Source: JANYJJ01 sp038241115
GTDB taxonomy: Bacteria; Pseudomonadota; Gammaproteobacteria; Burkholderiales; Burkholderiaceae_C
Reading direction: 5' to 3'
DNA: 16,536 nucleotides
NCBI GenBank assembly: GCA_038241115.1
Contig: JBBRGA010000077.1
Span: 1 to 16,536 of the forward strand
Shown here: positions 6,643-14,358 of the stretch, piece after piece
Position numbering within the stretch: position 1 is the first letter of the stretch
How the letters are laid out: each line of letters starts with the position of its first letter
Position numbers and translations under genes: made by a program
Notes under the pieces: generated by a model
What the model was told of the DNA's origin: nothing
The model's database searches: none
What the model saw: the letters and a program-made list of their open reading frames with translations, nothing else

Positions 6643-8070
6643 ATGACCCTGACCACCCTCACCGCCTTGTCGCCCCTGGACGGCCGCTACGCCTCCCGCA
6701 TGGGCGCGCTGCGACCGCTGCTCAGCGAGTTCGGCTTGATGCACCGCCGCGTGCAAGTCGAGGTGGAATGGTTTGTGGCCTTGTCAGACGCCGGCATGGC
6801 GCAGTTCAAGCCGCTGAGCGAGGCGGCGCGCGGCTTGCTGCGCAGCCTGGTGACGCGGTTTTCTGAAGCCGACGCGCAGGCCATCAAAGACATCGAGCGC
6901 GTCACCAACCACGACGTGAAGGCGGTTGAAAACTGGCTCAAGGTGCGCTTTGAAGCCAATGCCGAACTGCACGCTGCCGGCGAATTCGTGCACTTCGCCT
7001 GCACCAGCGAAGACATCAACAGCACCAGCCACGCCCTGATGTTGCAAGCCACGCGGGTCGAAGTGCTGCTGCCGTCGCTGGACGCCATCGTTGCCTCACT
7101 CGCCGAGATGGCTCAGCGCCTGGCGCATGTGCCAATGCTCAGCCGCACCCACGGCCAAACCGCCACGCCCACCACCGTGGGCAAAGAAGTCGCCAACGTC
7201 GTGGCGCGTTTGCAGGGCGCGCGCCGGCGCATCGCCGACGTGAAACTGCTGGCCAAAATGAACGGCGCGGTCGGCAACTACAACGCCCACCTGGCGGCCT
7301 GCCCCGAGATCGATTGGGAGGCTTTCAGCCGCCGCGTGGTGGAGCAGCAACTCGGCCTGGGCTTCAACGCCTACACCACGCAGATCGAGCCGCACGACTG
7401 CATCGCCGAGCTGTTTGATGCGGTCACCCGCGCCAATACCGTCTTGATCGACTGGTCGCGCGATGTCTGGACCTACATCAGCCTGGGTTACTTCAAGCAG
7501 CGCTTGAAGGAAGGCGAAATTGGCTCCAGCACCATGCCGCACAAGGTCAACCCCATCGACTTTGAAAACGCCGAAGGCAACTTCGGTCTGGCCAACGCGC
7601 TTCTCACCCACATGAGCCAGAAGCTGCCGCTCAGCCGTATGCAGCGTGACCTCACCGACAGCACCGTGCTGCGCAACATGGGCGTGGCGCTGGGCTATGC
7701 GCTGATCGGCTACGACAGTTTGCTGCGTGGCTTGGGCAAGCTGGAGGTCAACGAAGCGGCGCTGGCGCGTGACCTGGACCAAGCGTGGGAGGTGATGGCC
7801 GAGCCGGTGCAAACGGTGATGCGTCGCCACGGCTTGCCCAACCCTTACGGCCGCTTGAAGGAGCTCACGCGCGGCAAAGCCATCACCCGCGAAGCGATTC
7901 AAACCTTCATTCAAAGCCTTGAAATCCCAGCCGAAGAGCGTGAGCGCCTGCTCGCCATGACGCCGGGCAGCTACACCGGCAAAGCGGCCGAACTGGCGAT
8001 GCGCGTGGGCGGCGGTGGTGGCGGCAGCGCAACCCCGCTGAACGCAACCGGCGCAGCGATCGCCAAATGA
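6643..8070 (+). CDS. purB: Adenylosuccinate lyase
   Basis: Catalyses two fumarate-releasing steps of purine synthesis: SAICAR to AICAR and adenylosuccinate to AMP, in the cytoplasm as a homotetramer. The protein is close to the E. coli PurB type. Landmarks are LSPLDGRYASRM (9-20), TNHDVKAVE (88-96), FACTSEDINSTSHALML (118-134), the catalytic-histidine segment SRTHGQ (His170), and the fumarate-lyase signature GSSTMPHKVNPIDFENAEGN (294-313) with catalytic Ser295. Start choice: the frame is open from 6499, but homologues begin just before LSPLDGRY, so the ATG at 6643 (475 residues) is preferred; an ATG at 6628 is possible. The C-terminus ends in an extra Gly-rich tail (six glycines, about residues 456-461, then a short Ala/Thr stretch) absent from E. 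coli. It overlaps pyrF by 4 bp (ATGA). Confidence 0.97.
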   Translation: MTLTTLTALSPLDGRYASRMGALRPLLSEFGLMHRRVQVEVEWFVALSDAGMAQFKPLSEAARGLLRSLVTRFSEADAQAIKDIERVTNHDVKAVENWLKVRFEANAELHAAGEFVHFACTSEDINSTSHALMLQATRVEVLLPSLDAIVASLAEMAQRLAHVPMLSRTHGQTATPTTVGKEVANVVARLQGARRRIADVKLLAKMNGAVGNYNAHLAACPEIDWEAFSRRVVEQQLGLGFNAYTTQIEPHDCIAELFDAVTRANTVLIDWSRDVWTYISLGYFKQRLKEGEIGSSTMPHKVNPIDFENAEGNFGLANALLTHMSQKLPLSRMQRDLTDSTVLRNMGVALGYALIGYDSLLRGLGKLEVNEAALARDLDQAWEVMAEPVQTVMRRHGLPNPYGRLKELTRGKAITREAIQTFIQSLEIPAEERERLLAMTPGSYTGKAAELAMRVGGGGGGSATPLNATGAAIAK

Positions 8071-8936
8071 AATTCACCGACCACTTGCGCCTGGCCGAGC
8101 GCAGCAACCAGTCCATGTTGTGTGTCGGCCTGGACCCCGATCCGGCCAAATTTCCTGGCGACTGGCGCGGTGATGCGAGGCGAATCTTTGAGTTTTGCGC
8201 CGCCATCGTCGACGCCACCCGCGATGCGGTGATTGCCTTCAAGCCGCAAATTGCCTACTTCGCCGCGCACCGCGCCGAAGACCAACTCGAAGCCCTCATC
8301 CACCACATCCACAGCGTGGCACCCGACGTGCCGGTGATCCTCGACGCCAAGCGCGGCGACATCGGCAGCACCGCCGAGCAATACGCTGCGGAAGCGTTTG
8401 AGCGCTACCGTGCCGACGCGTTGACCTTGTCGCCCTTTATGGGCTTTGATTCGATCGAGCCTTATCTGCGCTATAGCGACAAGGGTTTGATCTTGCTGTG
8501 CCGCACGTCCAACCCCGGAGGTGCCGACTTGCAAGCGCAAATTCTGGCGTCTGGCGAGCTGATGTTCGAGCACATTGCGCGTTTGGCCCAGGGCCGCTGG
8601 AACACCACCGGACAACTGGGGCTGGTCGTGGGAGCCACCTTTCCCGGCGAGATCGAACGGGTGCGCGCACTGGCACCGACGCTGCCGCTGCTCATTCCGG
8701 GGCTCGGCGCGCAGGGCGGTGACGCAGCCGCCACCGTGCGCGCGGGTTGGCGCGGTTCGGTGGGCAGCTCGCTCGGCACCGCGTCGCCGGCCGCAGCAGG
8801 GACGACCACCGGCCCCATCATCGTCAGCTCGTCTCGGGCGGTGCTTTATGCATCGAGCGGCGCCGACTTTGCCGAAGCCGCCAGAGCAGAGGCTTTGCGG
8901 GCTCGCGACGAGTTGAACCGCGCTCAAAACCAATAG
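8067..8936 (+). CDS. pyrF: Orotidine 5'-phosphate decarboxylase (type 2)
   Basis: Last step of de novo UMP synthesis, removing CO2 from OMP in the cytoplasm. The 289-residue protein is of the longer bacterial/actinobacterial-like subfamily (about 270 usual). Motifs: LCVGLDPDPAKFP (18-30), FKPQIAYF (58-65), the active-site LDAKRGDIGSTAEQYA (92-107) with catalytic Lys95 and Asp98, LTLSPFMG (119-126), LCRTSNPG (144-151), and the phosphate-binding PGLGAQGGD (211-219) with SSSRAVLYASSG (254-265) near the end. Between about 229 and 249 there is a Ser/Ala/Thr/Gly-rich stretch that looks longer than in common homologues. The start ATG overlaps the purB stop, so the two are co-transcribed and probably coupled. 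Confidence 0.96.
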   Translation: MKFTDHLRLAERSNQSMLCVGLDPDPAKFPGDWRGDARRIFEFCAAIVDATRDAVIAFKPQIAYFAAHRAEDQLEALIHHIHSVAPDVPVILDAKRGDIGSTAEQYAAEAFERYRADALTLSPFMGFDSIEPYLRYSDKGLILLCRTSNPGGADLQAQILASGELMFEHIARLAQGRWNTTGQLGLVVGATFPGEIERVRALAPTLPLLIPGLGAQGGDAAATVRAGWRGSVGSSLGTASPAAAGTTTGPIIVSSSRAVLYASSGADFAEAARAEALRARDELNRAQNQ

Positions 8937-9037
8937 AAGTCTGCAGTCCGCAATTACGGCGCCGGCAGTTGTGCCAACCGGGCATAGGCACATAAAGTCA
9001 CACTTCGGCGCGGCAATCGTCGATCGTTGGCTCAGTG

Positions 9038-9078
9038 AATGCGCTGTGAGGCCGAAAACGACCGTTCCACAGCGCGTT
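9038..9078 (+). terminator. Terminator-like hairpin after purB-pyrF
   Basis: AATGCGCTGTG (9038-9048) pairs with CACAGCGCGTT (9068-9078), an 11-bp stem with one G-T pair around a 19-nt loop. Eight core base pairs are perfect. It is followed by TGTTGAATT rather than a run of T, so as an intrinsic terminator it is only moderate; it could also act on the kinase gene that begins about 80 bp further on. The rest of the 222-bp gap 8937-9158 shows no other clear element. Confidence 0.4.
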
Positions 9079-9158
9079 TGTTGAATTAAATTCTTTTGAA
9101 CACTGCATCTTTCATTCCCGCATCAATCACGGCACGCAGCCAAGAAATCGACTTGGCG

Positions 9159-12100
9159 ATGACGCGCCGGTTTTTCCTTGTCGGTGCGGTCACGTGTTTG
9201 ATGGGAAGCTTCTTGATCGGCTGGCAAAAAACGCCCAATGAGTCGAGCCAGGTCGAACTCGCATTGATCGCGGCATGTCTTGCCATGGCGGCGATTTTTG
9301 GTTTGGCATGGTGGAAGGCGCGGGTCTTGCCTCGTCGGCTGGCGGTGCTGGGTCTGGGTTGGGCTTGCTGTGGCCTCATCACACTGATGGCCGTCGGTTT
9401 GGGCCACAGTTTGTACTCCACATACCTGGGATTTTTTGCGATCTTGGTGTGCGCTGTCACCGTGCTCATTGGTCGAGGCCATGGCGCCATCATGCTGGCC
9501 AGCTGTTTTGGTGTGGTGTTTGGCTTGCTGTGGGCCGAACAAGCCGGGCATCTGAACGGCGTGGTCGCGGCGGCAACTCAGAATTTGTGGGCTCGGGTAT
9601 TCGGCCTGCTGCTGCTGATCGGTGGGGGTTGGGCCATCGGATTGGTTCTTGTGCGCCTGGCCAGCGACTCTTTGGGCGAAGTGGCCGAGCGTGAACGCCG
9701 CTTCAGCGCGCTGCTGCGCATCGGTGTGGATTGGTACTGGGAGATGGACGCCGAATTTCGCTTCGTGCGCGTTTCCGACAATCCGGACAGCGGTTCCCAC
9801 ATCAACAGCGAAGAGCGCCTCGGCCTGACGCCTTGGGAGATTCCGGGCATCGGCATGACCGAGGTTGAAATGGCCGCCCACCGCGCTGACTTGCAAGCGC
9901 ATCTGCCGTTCAGCGGCACCTTGGCGCGCCGCCGCGACGCCGCCGGAGCGATGCGCTACCTGAGCATCAGCGGCGAGCCTAAATACGACAGTCGAGGTGA
10001 CTTCGCGGGTTACTGGGGCGTGGGTCGTGAGGTCACCAACGAGGTGGCGGCACAGCATGCGCACGCCGCCAGCGAAACCCGCTATAGCGAATTGTTCGAG
10101 CGCTCGCCTTCGGCGCTGTTGCTCGACCGTGGCGGCATCGTGTTCGATGCGAATGGCGCCGCCGCACGCATGTTCGGTTTTGCCAGCAGCCAGGCCATGG
10201 TCGGCTTCAACGTGGCCGAGCTGTACGTCAACACCGACTCTGATGGCGTCGACGCAGTGGGGCACATGCGCGACCGCCTGGAGCAGCTTGAAACTTTGCC
10301 GGTCGGCGAAGGCGTGCCCATTGCCGACTTCAAACTGCAGGCCGTCAACGGCCGCCGTTTGAATGTGCAGGTCACCGGCGTTCGGGTGGACACCTCTGAC
10401 GGCCCGGCCACGTTGTCGATCTTTTTTGACATCACCTCGCGCATCGACGCCGAAGCAGCGCTGCGCCGTTCTGAGGCCATGCTGTCGCACCTGTTTGCCA
10501 GCAGTGCCGACGGCATCGCCTTGACCGAGCTGAGCACCGGCCGCTACACCCTGGTGAACGACAGCTTCTTGCGCTTGACCGGTTACAGCCGCGCCGAGTT
10601 GATCGGCCGCACCTCTTTTGAAATCGGCATCTGGGGCGATTTGAGCGACCGAAGTGCCATCGTCGAAAGTGTGCAGGCCGGAGGCCGGGTGAGCGGCCGC
10701 GCCGTACTGCTGCGCAACAAGGCCCAGCGCTTATTTCCCACGCTGATTTCTGCCGCGCGCTTCGAGATGAACGGCCAGCGCTACAGCGGCTTCACCGTGC
10801 GCGACATGTCAGAGATCGAGCAAGTGCGTTTGGAACAAGGCGCGATTTTCCAAAACGCCTCGGTGGGTATTGCGCTGACGCGTGACCGCCGCATCGTGCA
10901 GGCCAATGCGCTGATCGAACGCATGTTCGGATGGCGCCCGGGACAGTTGGCCGGCCAAGTGGCCAGCGTGGTGTGGGCCCACCACGCCGAGTTGAGCCAG
11001 CTGCTTGAAAACAACAGCGCCGCCGTGCCGCAGCCGATGGTCGAGCGCGAGATGCGTCGCCGCGATGGCAGCCTGTTCTGGTGCCGTGTGCGCGCCCAAA
11101 TGGTCAACCCCAACGACCCCAGCCAAGGCGGCACGATTTGGGTGTTTGAAGACATTTCCGAAGAACGCGCCACTGCGCTCCAACTGTCGCTGGCGCTGGA
11201 CGCCGCCGAAGCCGCCAGTCGTGCCAAGAGCGCCTTCCTGGCCAACACCAGTCACGAAATTCGCACCCCCCTGAACGGTCTGCTCGGGCTGGCCCGTCTG
11301 GCGATGCGCAGCGGTTTGGATTCAGATCGTCGCCAGCAGTATTTGGCGCAGATTTTCGAGAGCGCCCAGAGCCTGTCGGGAATCATGACCGACGTGCTGG
11401 ATTTGTCGAAAATCGAGGCCGGAAAATTCAGCCTGGAGGCCGTGGCGTTTTCGCCGCGCGATGTTCTGAGCGCGGTGCACAGCGCTTACGTTGCGCTGGC
11501 CGAGGCCAAAGGCTTGAGTCTGAGTTTGGGCATCGCCGACAACGTGCCTGCGTGTGTGCTCGGTGACCCGGTTCGGGTGCGTCAAATACTCAGCAACTTC
11601 ACCACCAACGCCCTCAAATTCACTGCAAGCGGCAGTGTGCGAATTGCCGCCGAAGCCGCCACCGACACCCTTCTGCGCTTCAGCGTGGTCGACACCGGCG
11701 TGGGCATCGCCGCCGACACGCAGGCGCGCTTGTTCGCTCCCTTCACTCAGGCCGACACTTCCACCACGCGCCGTTACGGCGGCACCGGCTTGGGTTTGTC
11801 TATTTGCCGCGAGTTGGCCGCCTTGATGGGCGGCGAGGTGGGCGTGGACAGCCGATTGGGCTACGGCAGCACCTTTTGGGCCGACTTGCCTTTGCAGGCG
11901 GTTGACGCCACCGAGCCGTTGGCCGACACGTCTTGGGACGTGTCCGACCACTTGCAGGGCGCGCATGTTTTGGTGGTGGAAGACAACCCCGTCAACATGC
12001 TGATCGTCGTGGCCATGCTGGAACAGTGGGGCGTTCAGGTGGGCCAGGTCACCGACGGCAGTTTGGCGCTTCACGCCGTGGAGCAGGCCGTGCGCGAGCG

Positions 12101-12344
12101 CCAGCCCTTCGACATGGTGTTGATGGACGTGCAAATGCCCGAGATGAGCGGCCATGAGGCGGCGCGCCAGTTGCGCGAGCGCTACGACGCGCAGGCCCTG
12201 CCCATCGTCGCGCTGACCGCGGCGGCTTTGGTGTCCGAGCGCGACCAGGCCCTGCAAAGCGGCATGAACGACTTCCTCACCAAACCGATCGACGCGCACC
12301 AACTGCGAGCCGCAGTCCAAAAGTACGCCGGTCGGTTGCCGTGA
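9159..12344 (+). CDS. Membrane-anchored multi-PAS hybrid sensor histidine kinase
   Basis: Large sensor protein of 1061 residues from the ATG at 9159; a TTG at 9096 would add 21 residues without a membrane or domain role, and neither start has a strong Shine-Dalgarno. In order (ATG numbering): about six hydrophobic helices (about 4-168); four PAS-like domains (about 180-297, 305-430, 440-555, 560-668); a HisKA domain with H-box FLANTSHEIRTPLNGLLG, phospho-acceptor His699; a HATPase domain with N-box NFTTNALKFT (about 813-822), DTGVGI (845-850) and GGTGLGLSI (874-882); and a C-terminal receiver domain with VVEDNPVN, phospho-acceptor Asp990 in LMDVQMPEMSG, Thr1020 and Lys1042 (LTKP). No HPt domain is fused and no response-regulator gene lies beside it, so it is an orphan whose output partner must be elsewhere. 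The signal is unknown. Confidence 0.93.
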   Translation: MTRRFFLVGAVTCLMGSFLIGWQKTPNESSQVELALIAACLAMAAIFGLAWWKARVLPRRLAVLGLGWACCGLITLMAVGLGHSLYSTYLGFFAILVCAVTVLIGRGHGAIMLASCFGVVFGLLWAEQAGHLNGVVAAATQNLWARVFGLLLLIGGGWAIGLVLVRLASDSLGEVAERERRFSALLRIGVDWYWEMDAEFRFVRVSDNPDSGSHINSEERLGLTPWEIPGIGMTEVEMAAHRADLQAHLPFSGTLARRRDAAGAMRYLSISGEPKYDSRGDFAGYWGVGREVTNEVAAQHAHAASETRYSELFERSPSALLLDRGGIVFDANGAAARMFGFASSQAMVGFNVAELYVNTDSDGVDAVGHMRDRLEQLETLPVGEGVPIADFKLQAVNGRRLNVQVTGVRVDTSDGPATLSIFFDITSRIDAEAALRRSEAMLSHLFASSADGIALTELSTGRYTLVNDSFLRLTGYSRAELIGRTSFEIGIWGDLSDRSAIVESVQAGGRVSGRAVLLRNKAQRLFPTLISAARFEMNGQRYSGFTVRDMSEIEQVRLEQGAIFQNASVGIALTRDRRIVQANALIERMFGWRPGQLAGQVASVVWAHHAELSQLLENNSAAVPQPMVEREMRRRDGSLFWCRVRAQMVNPNDPSQGGTIWVFEDISEERATALQLSLALDAAEAASRAKSAFLANTSHEIRTPLNGLLGLARLAMRSGLDSDRRQQYLAQIFESAQSLSGIMTDVLDLSKIEAGKFSLEAVAFSPRDVLSAVHSAYVALAEAKGLSLSLGIADNVPACVLGDPVRVRQILSNFTTNALKFTASGSVRIAAEAATDTLLRFSVVDTGVGIAADTQARLFAPFTQADTSTTRRYGGTGLGLSICRELAALMGGEVGVDSRLGYGSTFWADLPLQAVDATEPLADTSWDVSDHLQGAHVLVVEDNPVNMLIVVAMLEQWGVQVGQVTDGSLALHAVEQAVRERQPFDMVLMDVQMPEMSGHEAARQLRERYDAQALPIVALTAAALVSERDQALQSGMNDFLTKPIDAHQLRAAVQKYAGRLP

Positions 12345-12437
12345 GCCCGCGCTCAGTCGCGTTGCATTGCAAACATCTGTAAAGCGAACTCGAACCTGTC
12401 AACAAGCGCACGGCGCCAACAGTTAAACGTGCAGACG

Positions 12438-12454
12438 CGGCTGAGTTTCAGCCG
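12438..12454 (+). promoter_or_regulatory. Leader hairpin before lipoprotein gene
   Basis: CGGCTGA (12438-12444) and TCAGCCG (12448-12454) form a perfect 7-bp stem with a 3-nt loop GTT. It ends 9 nt before the GGAAG ribosome binding site (12464-12468) of the lipoprotein gene and lacks a following T-run, so it is more likely a 5'-UTR structure or weak attenuator than a terminator. The hairpin is seen; its role is inference. Confidence 0.45.
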
Positions 12455-12475
12455 TGAAGTGACGGAAGTTTTTAC

Positions 12476-12892
12476 ATGTTCACGTTCAAGGCCGAAGGTT
12501 TTGCCAGACGCGCCCAAGCCGCGCACGCCGCACGCGCGCTGATTGTTTTGTTCTTTGTCGCTTCGCTGTCAGCGTGTGTCGTAGCGCCTTATCGAGCCTA
12601 CGGCAATAGTTACGGTCAGCCTGTGCCGCCGGTTAACCAAGGCGGCGCCTACGATCAACCCAGCATCGTCGTGGACATCGCGCCACCTGTGCCTTATTTC
12701 GAAGTGATTCCGGTGCTGCCTTTTCCAGGCGCGCTCTGGATCGGTGGGTACTGGGGCTGGCAGGGTGGCCGTCACTACTGGGTGCCTGGGCGTTATGAGC
12801 GAGTACGGCCAGGCTATGGCTGGAACGCCCACAGCTGGGTACAGCAAGGCGGGCGTTGGCATTTGCGTGGCGGCGGCTGGGTCAGGCTCTGA
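12476..12892 (+). CDS. Small YXWGXW-repeat lipoprotein
   Basis: Predicted envelope lipoprotein of 138 residues with unknown function. A positively charged start and hydrophobic stretch (20-33) end in a classic lipobox LSAC, Cys34, so lipidation and export are expected. The C-terminal half (about 86-136) is rich in Trp, Tyr and Gly in the pattern of the YXWGXW repeat family: GALWIGGYWGWQGGRHYWVP, then RYERVRPGYGW and HSWVQQGGRWHLRGGGW. The middle is Pro-rich. GGAAG lies 7 nt before the ATG. It follows the hybrid kinase gene by 131 bp and precedes the PsiF-type gene by 82 bp, so it may have its own promoter. The family carries no firm biochemical role. Confidence 0.85.
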   Translation: MFTFKAEGFARRAQAAHAARALIVLFFVASLSACVVAPYRAYGNSYGQPVPPVNQGGAYDQPSIVVDIAPPVPYFEVIPVLPFPGALWIGGYWGWQGGRHYWVPGRYERVRPGYGWNAHSWVQQGGRWHLRGGGWVRL

Positions 12893-12935
12893 GCGCGCTG
12901 GGCTTGCCCGGGGCGCCACCCCCATGGTTCAATCC

Positions 12936-12957
12936 GCCGCGGCGAGTTCGCCGTGGC
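12936..12957 (+). promoter_or_regulatory. Strong leader hairpin before PsiF-type gene
   Basis: GCCGCGGCGA (12936-12945) pairs with TCGCCGTGGC (12948-12957), ten pairs including one G-T, with a very short loop (GT, or AGTT if the top pair stays open). It ends 6 nt before AAGGAG (12964-12969), the ribosome binding site of the downstream gene. No T-run follows, which argues against intrinsic termination. It may terminate weakly, stabilise the mRNA end or modulate translation. Confidence 0.45.
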
Positions 12958-12974
12958 AATGACAAGGAGACTTC

Positions 12975-13250
12975 ATGAAATACCTTTTGACCGTGCTGAC
13001 TGTGACCGCTGCCTCGTTTTGCGCATCGGCCTATGCGGCTGACGAGCCGACCGTCCAACAAAGCAAAATGGGCGCCTGTAATAAAGAAGCCGCTGACAAA
13101 AAAGGCGATGAGCGCAAGGCCTTCATGAAGACCTGTTTGTCCGCCAAAAAAGAAACCCAGCAAAGCAAGATGACCACCTGCAACGCGTCTGCCAAGGGTC
13201 AAAAAGGCGATGAGCGCAAGGCCTTCATGAAAGAGTGCCTGAGCAAATAG
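12975..13250 (+). CDS. Secreted PsiF-repeat protein
   Basis: Small exported protein of 91 residues. A Sec signal peptide with likely cleavage after AYA (19-21) leaves about 70 mature residues. The mature part is two copies of a PsiF-type repeat: QQSKMGACNKEAA...KKGDERKAFMKTCLS (28-56) and QQSKMTTCNASAK...QKGDERKAFMKECLS (62-90). Each has two cysteines 19 residues apart (35/54 and 69/88), suggesting one disulfide per repeat in the periplasm. The family takes its name from E. coli PsiF, made under phosphate starvation; its molecular role is not known, and phosphate control here is not shown. The ATG is preceded by AAGGAG at 5 nt. A clear terminator follows 24 bp after the stop. The two repeats share a long identical DNA stretch. 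Confidence 0.92.
   Translation: MKYLLTVLTVTAASFCASAYAADEPTVQQSKMGACNKEAADKKGDERKAFMKTCLSAKKETQQSKMTTCNASAKGQKGDERKAFMKECLSK
13099..13231 (+). repeat. Internal direct repeat in PsiF-type gene
   Basis: A 31-nt sequence coding KGDERKAFMK plus flanking bases occurs twice without mismatch, at 13099-13129 and 13201-13231, 102 bp apart (34 codons). The intervening codons of the two protein repeats have diverged. This means the KGDERKAFMK segments are either under strong constraint or recently homogenised or duplicated. Confidence 0.85.
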
Positions 13251-13273
13251 TCAGCCTGGCGGCTGGCCGAAAC

Positions 13274-13298
13274 AAAGCCCGGTTGTGCCGGGCTTTTT
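13274..13298 (+). terminator. Intrinsic terminator, probably bidirectional
   Basis: AAAGCCCGG (13274-13282), loop TTGTG, CCGGGCTTT (13288-13296) and further T residues make a classical GC-rich hairpin with a T-tract. It is 24 bp after the PsiF-type stop codon. On the minus strand the same stem is followed by TTTGTTT and lies 13 bp after the LysR stop codon, so it likely ends both convergent genes. Confidence 0.92.
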
Positions 13299-13310
13299 CA
13301 CGTCAACGCT

Positions 13311-14234
13311 TCAGTTTGCGGCCGCTTGCGCCGTCTTCCAATAGGCCGCATCGCCGTAGCAGAGCTTCAAAAAGTCGATCCACAAGCGCACCCGCAGCGG
13401 CAAATGTTTGCGCTGCGCGAACACCGCATAAATGCCGTTAGGTGGCGCCGCAAAGTCGTCAAGCAGGCTGATCAGCTGGCCGCTGGCCACTTCGTGTTCT
13501 ACCTCCCAAGTGGAACGCCACGCAATGCCCAAGCCCGCCAAACACCATTGGTGCAGCACCTGGCCGTCGCTGCAATCCACCCGACCGCTGGGGCGCATGT
13601 GCGTGACCGCGCCGTCAATGTGAAAGGCCCAGCCGCGGGTTTGGCTGGCGTCGCTGCTCAGCGTCAGGCATTCATGCCGACTTAAATCAGCCGGCCGCTG
13701 CGGCGTTCCGGCGCGTTTCAGGTAGGCGGGCGTGGCCACGCACAGGCGGCGGTTGTCGGCCAGGCGCACGCTGACCAGGCTGCTGTCGGGCAGGTCGCCT
13801 ACCCGCACGGCGCAGTCCACCGCCTCGTTGACGATGTCCACGACGCGGTCTGACAGATTCAGCGACACATTCACATCGGGATGGGCGGCGATGAAGCGCG
13901 GCACCAGCGGCGCTACGTGGCGGCGCCCAAAACCTGCCGGCGCGGTGATGCGCAAATAACCACTTGCCTTGACACCGCCGGCGCTCACGCTGGCTTCGGC
14001 CTGTGCCAACTCGGTCAGCACACGTTGGCAGCTTTCGAGGTAGGCGCTGCCCTCGTGGGTGAGCGTGATCTTGCGCGTGGTGCGCACCAACAGCTTCACG
14101 CCCAGACGCTCTTCCAACGCGTCGATGCGCCTGCCGATCACCGCCGGAGCCACGCCTTCGGCCAGGGCCGTGGCGGTCAGGCTGCCTTTGGCGGCAACCG
14201 CGACGAAAGATTCAATTTGCTTGAGCTTGGGCAT
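13311..14234 (-). CDS. LysR-family transcriptional regulator, divergent from glcB
   Basis: DNA-binding regulator of 307 residues from the ATG at 14234; the open frame reaches 14306, but homologues start near MPKLKQIESFVAVA and a GAGAG lies about 7 nt upstream of this ATG. The winged helix-turn-helix covers about 1-60, with GSLTATALAEGVAPAVIGRR as the recognition region and LEERLGVKLLVRTTRKITLT after it. The effector-binding domain of the CrgA/AphB-like LysR type spans about 90-295, with YLRITAPAGFGRRHVAPLVP (93-112) and DCAVRVGDLPDSSLVSVRLA (140-159). LysR proteins often regulate the divergent neighbour, here glcB, from the shared gap, which suggests but does not prove control by a glyoxylate or glycolate-related signal. 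Confidence 0.92.
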   Translation of the reverse strand: MPKLKQIESFVAVAAKGSLTATALAEGVAPAVIGRRIDALEERLGVKLLVRTTRKITLTHEGSAYLESCQRVLTELAQAEASVSAGGVKASGYLRITAPAGFGRRHVAPLVPRFIAAHPDVNVSLNLSDRVVDIVNEAVDCAVRVGDLPDSSLVSVRLADNRRLCVATPAYLKRAGTPQRPADLSRHECLTLSSDASQTRGWAFHIDGAVTHMRPSGRVDCSDGQVLHQWCLAGLGIAWRSTWEVEHEVASGQLISLLDDFAAPPNGIYAVFAQRKHLPLRVRLWIDFLKLCYGDAAYWKTAQAAAN

Positions 14235-14259
14235 GCGGTGCTCTCTGATGGCAACAACA

Positions 14260-14282
14260 AGTCGCAGCTTATCGCTGCGACT
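14260..14282. promoter_or_regulatory. Inverted repeat in LysR-glcB gap, candidate LysR site
   Basis: AGTCGCAG (14260-14267) and CTGCGACT (14275-14282) are perfect inverted arms around a 7-nt spacer CTTATCG. The site begins 26 bp upstream of the LysR ATG. The spacer word CTTATCG recurs at 14343-14349 close to glcB. Dyads of this size are common LysR binding sites, but the element could instead be a hairpin in the LysR mRNA leader. Confidence 0.45.
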
Positions 14283-14358
14283 GCAGACTGTGTTGATAAA
14301 AGTCACGAATCCCGCGCGTAACGCGTACTCAATGTCGATCTGCTTATCGAATAAATTC

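Noticed and set aside
9123..10490. A 455-codon minus-strand frame opposite the sensor kinase
   Set aside because: It is Gln/His/Arg-rich, without motifs, and antisense to the membrane and PAS region of a clear kinase.
14235..14306. A 24-residue N-terminal extension of the LysR protein
   Set aside because: LysR helix-turn-helix domains start within a few residues of the N-terminus, and the ATG at 14234 with GAGAG upstream meets this.
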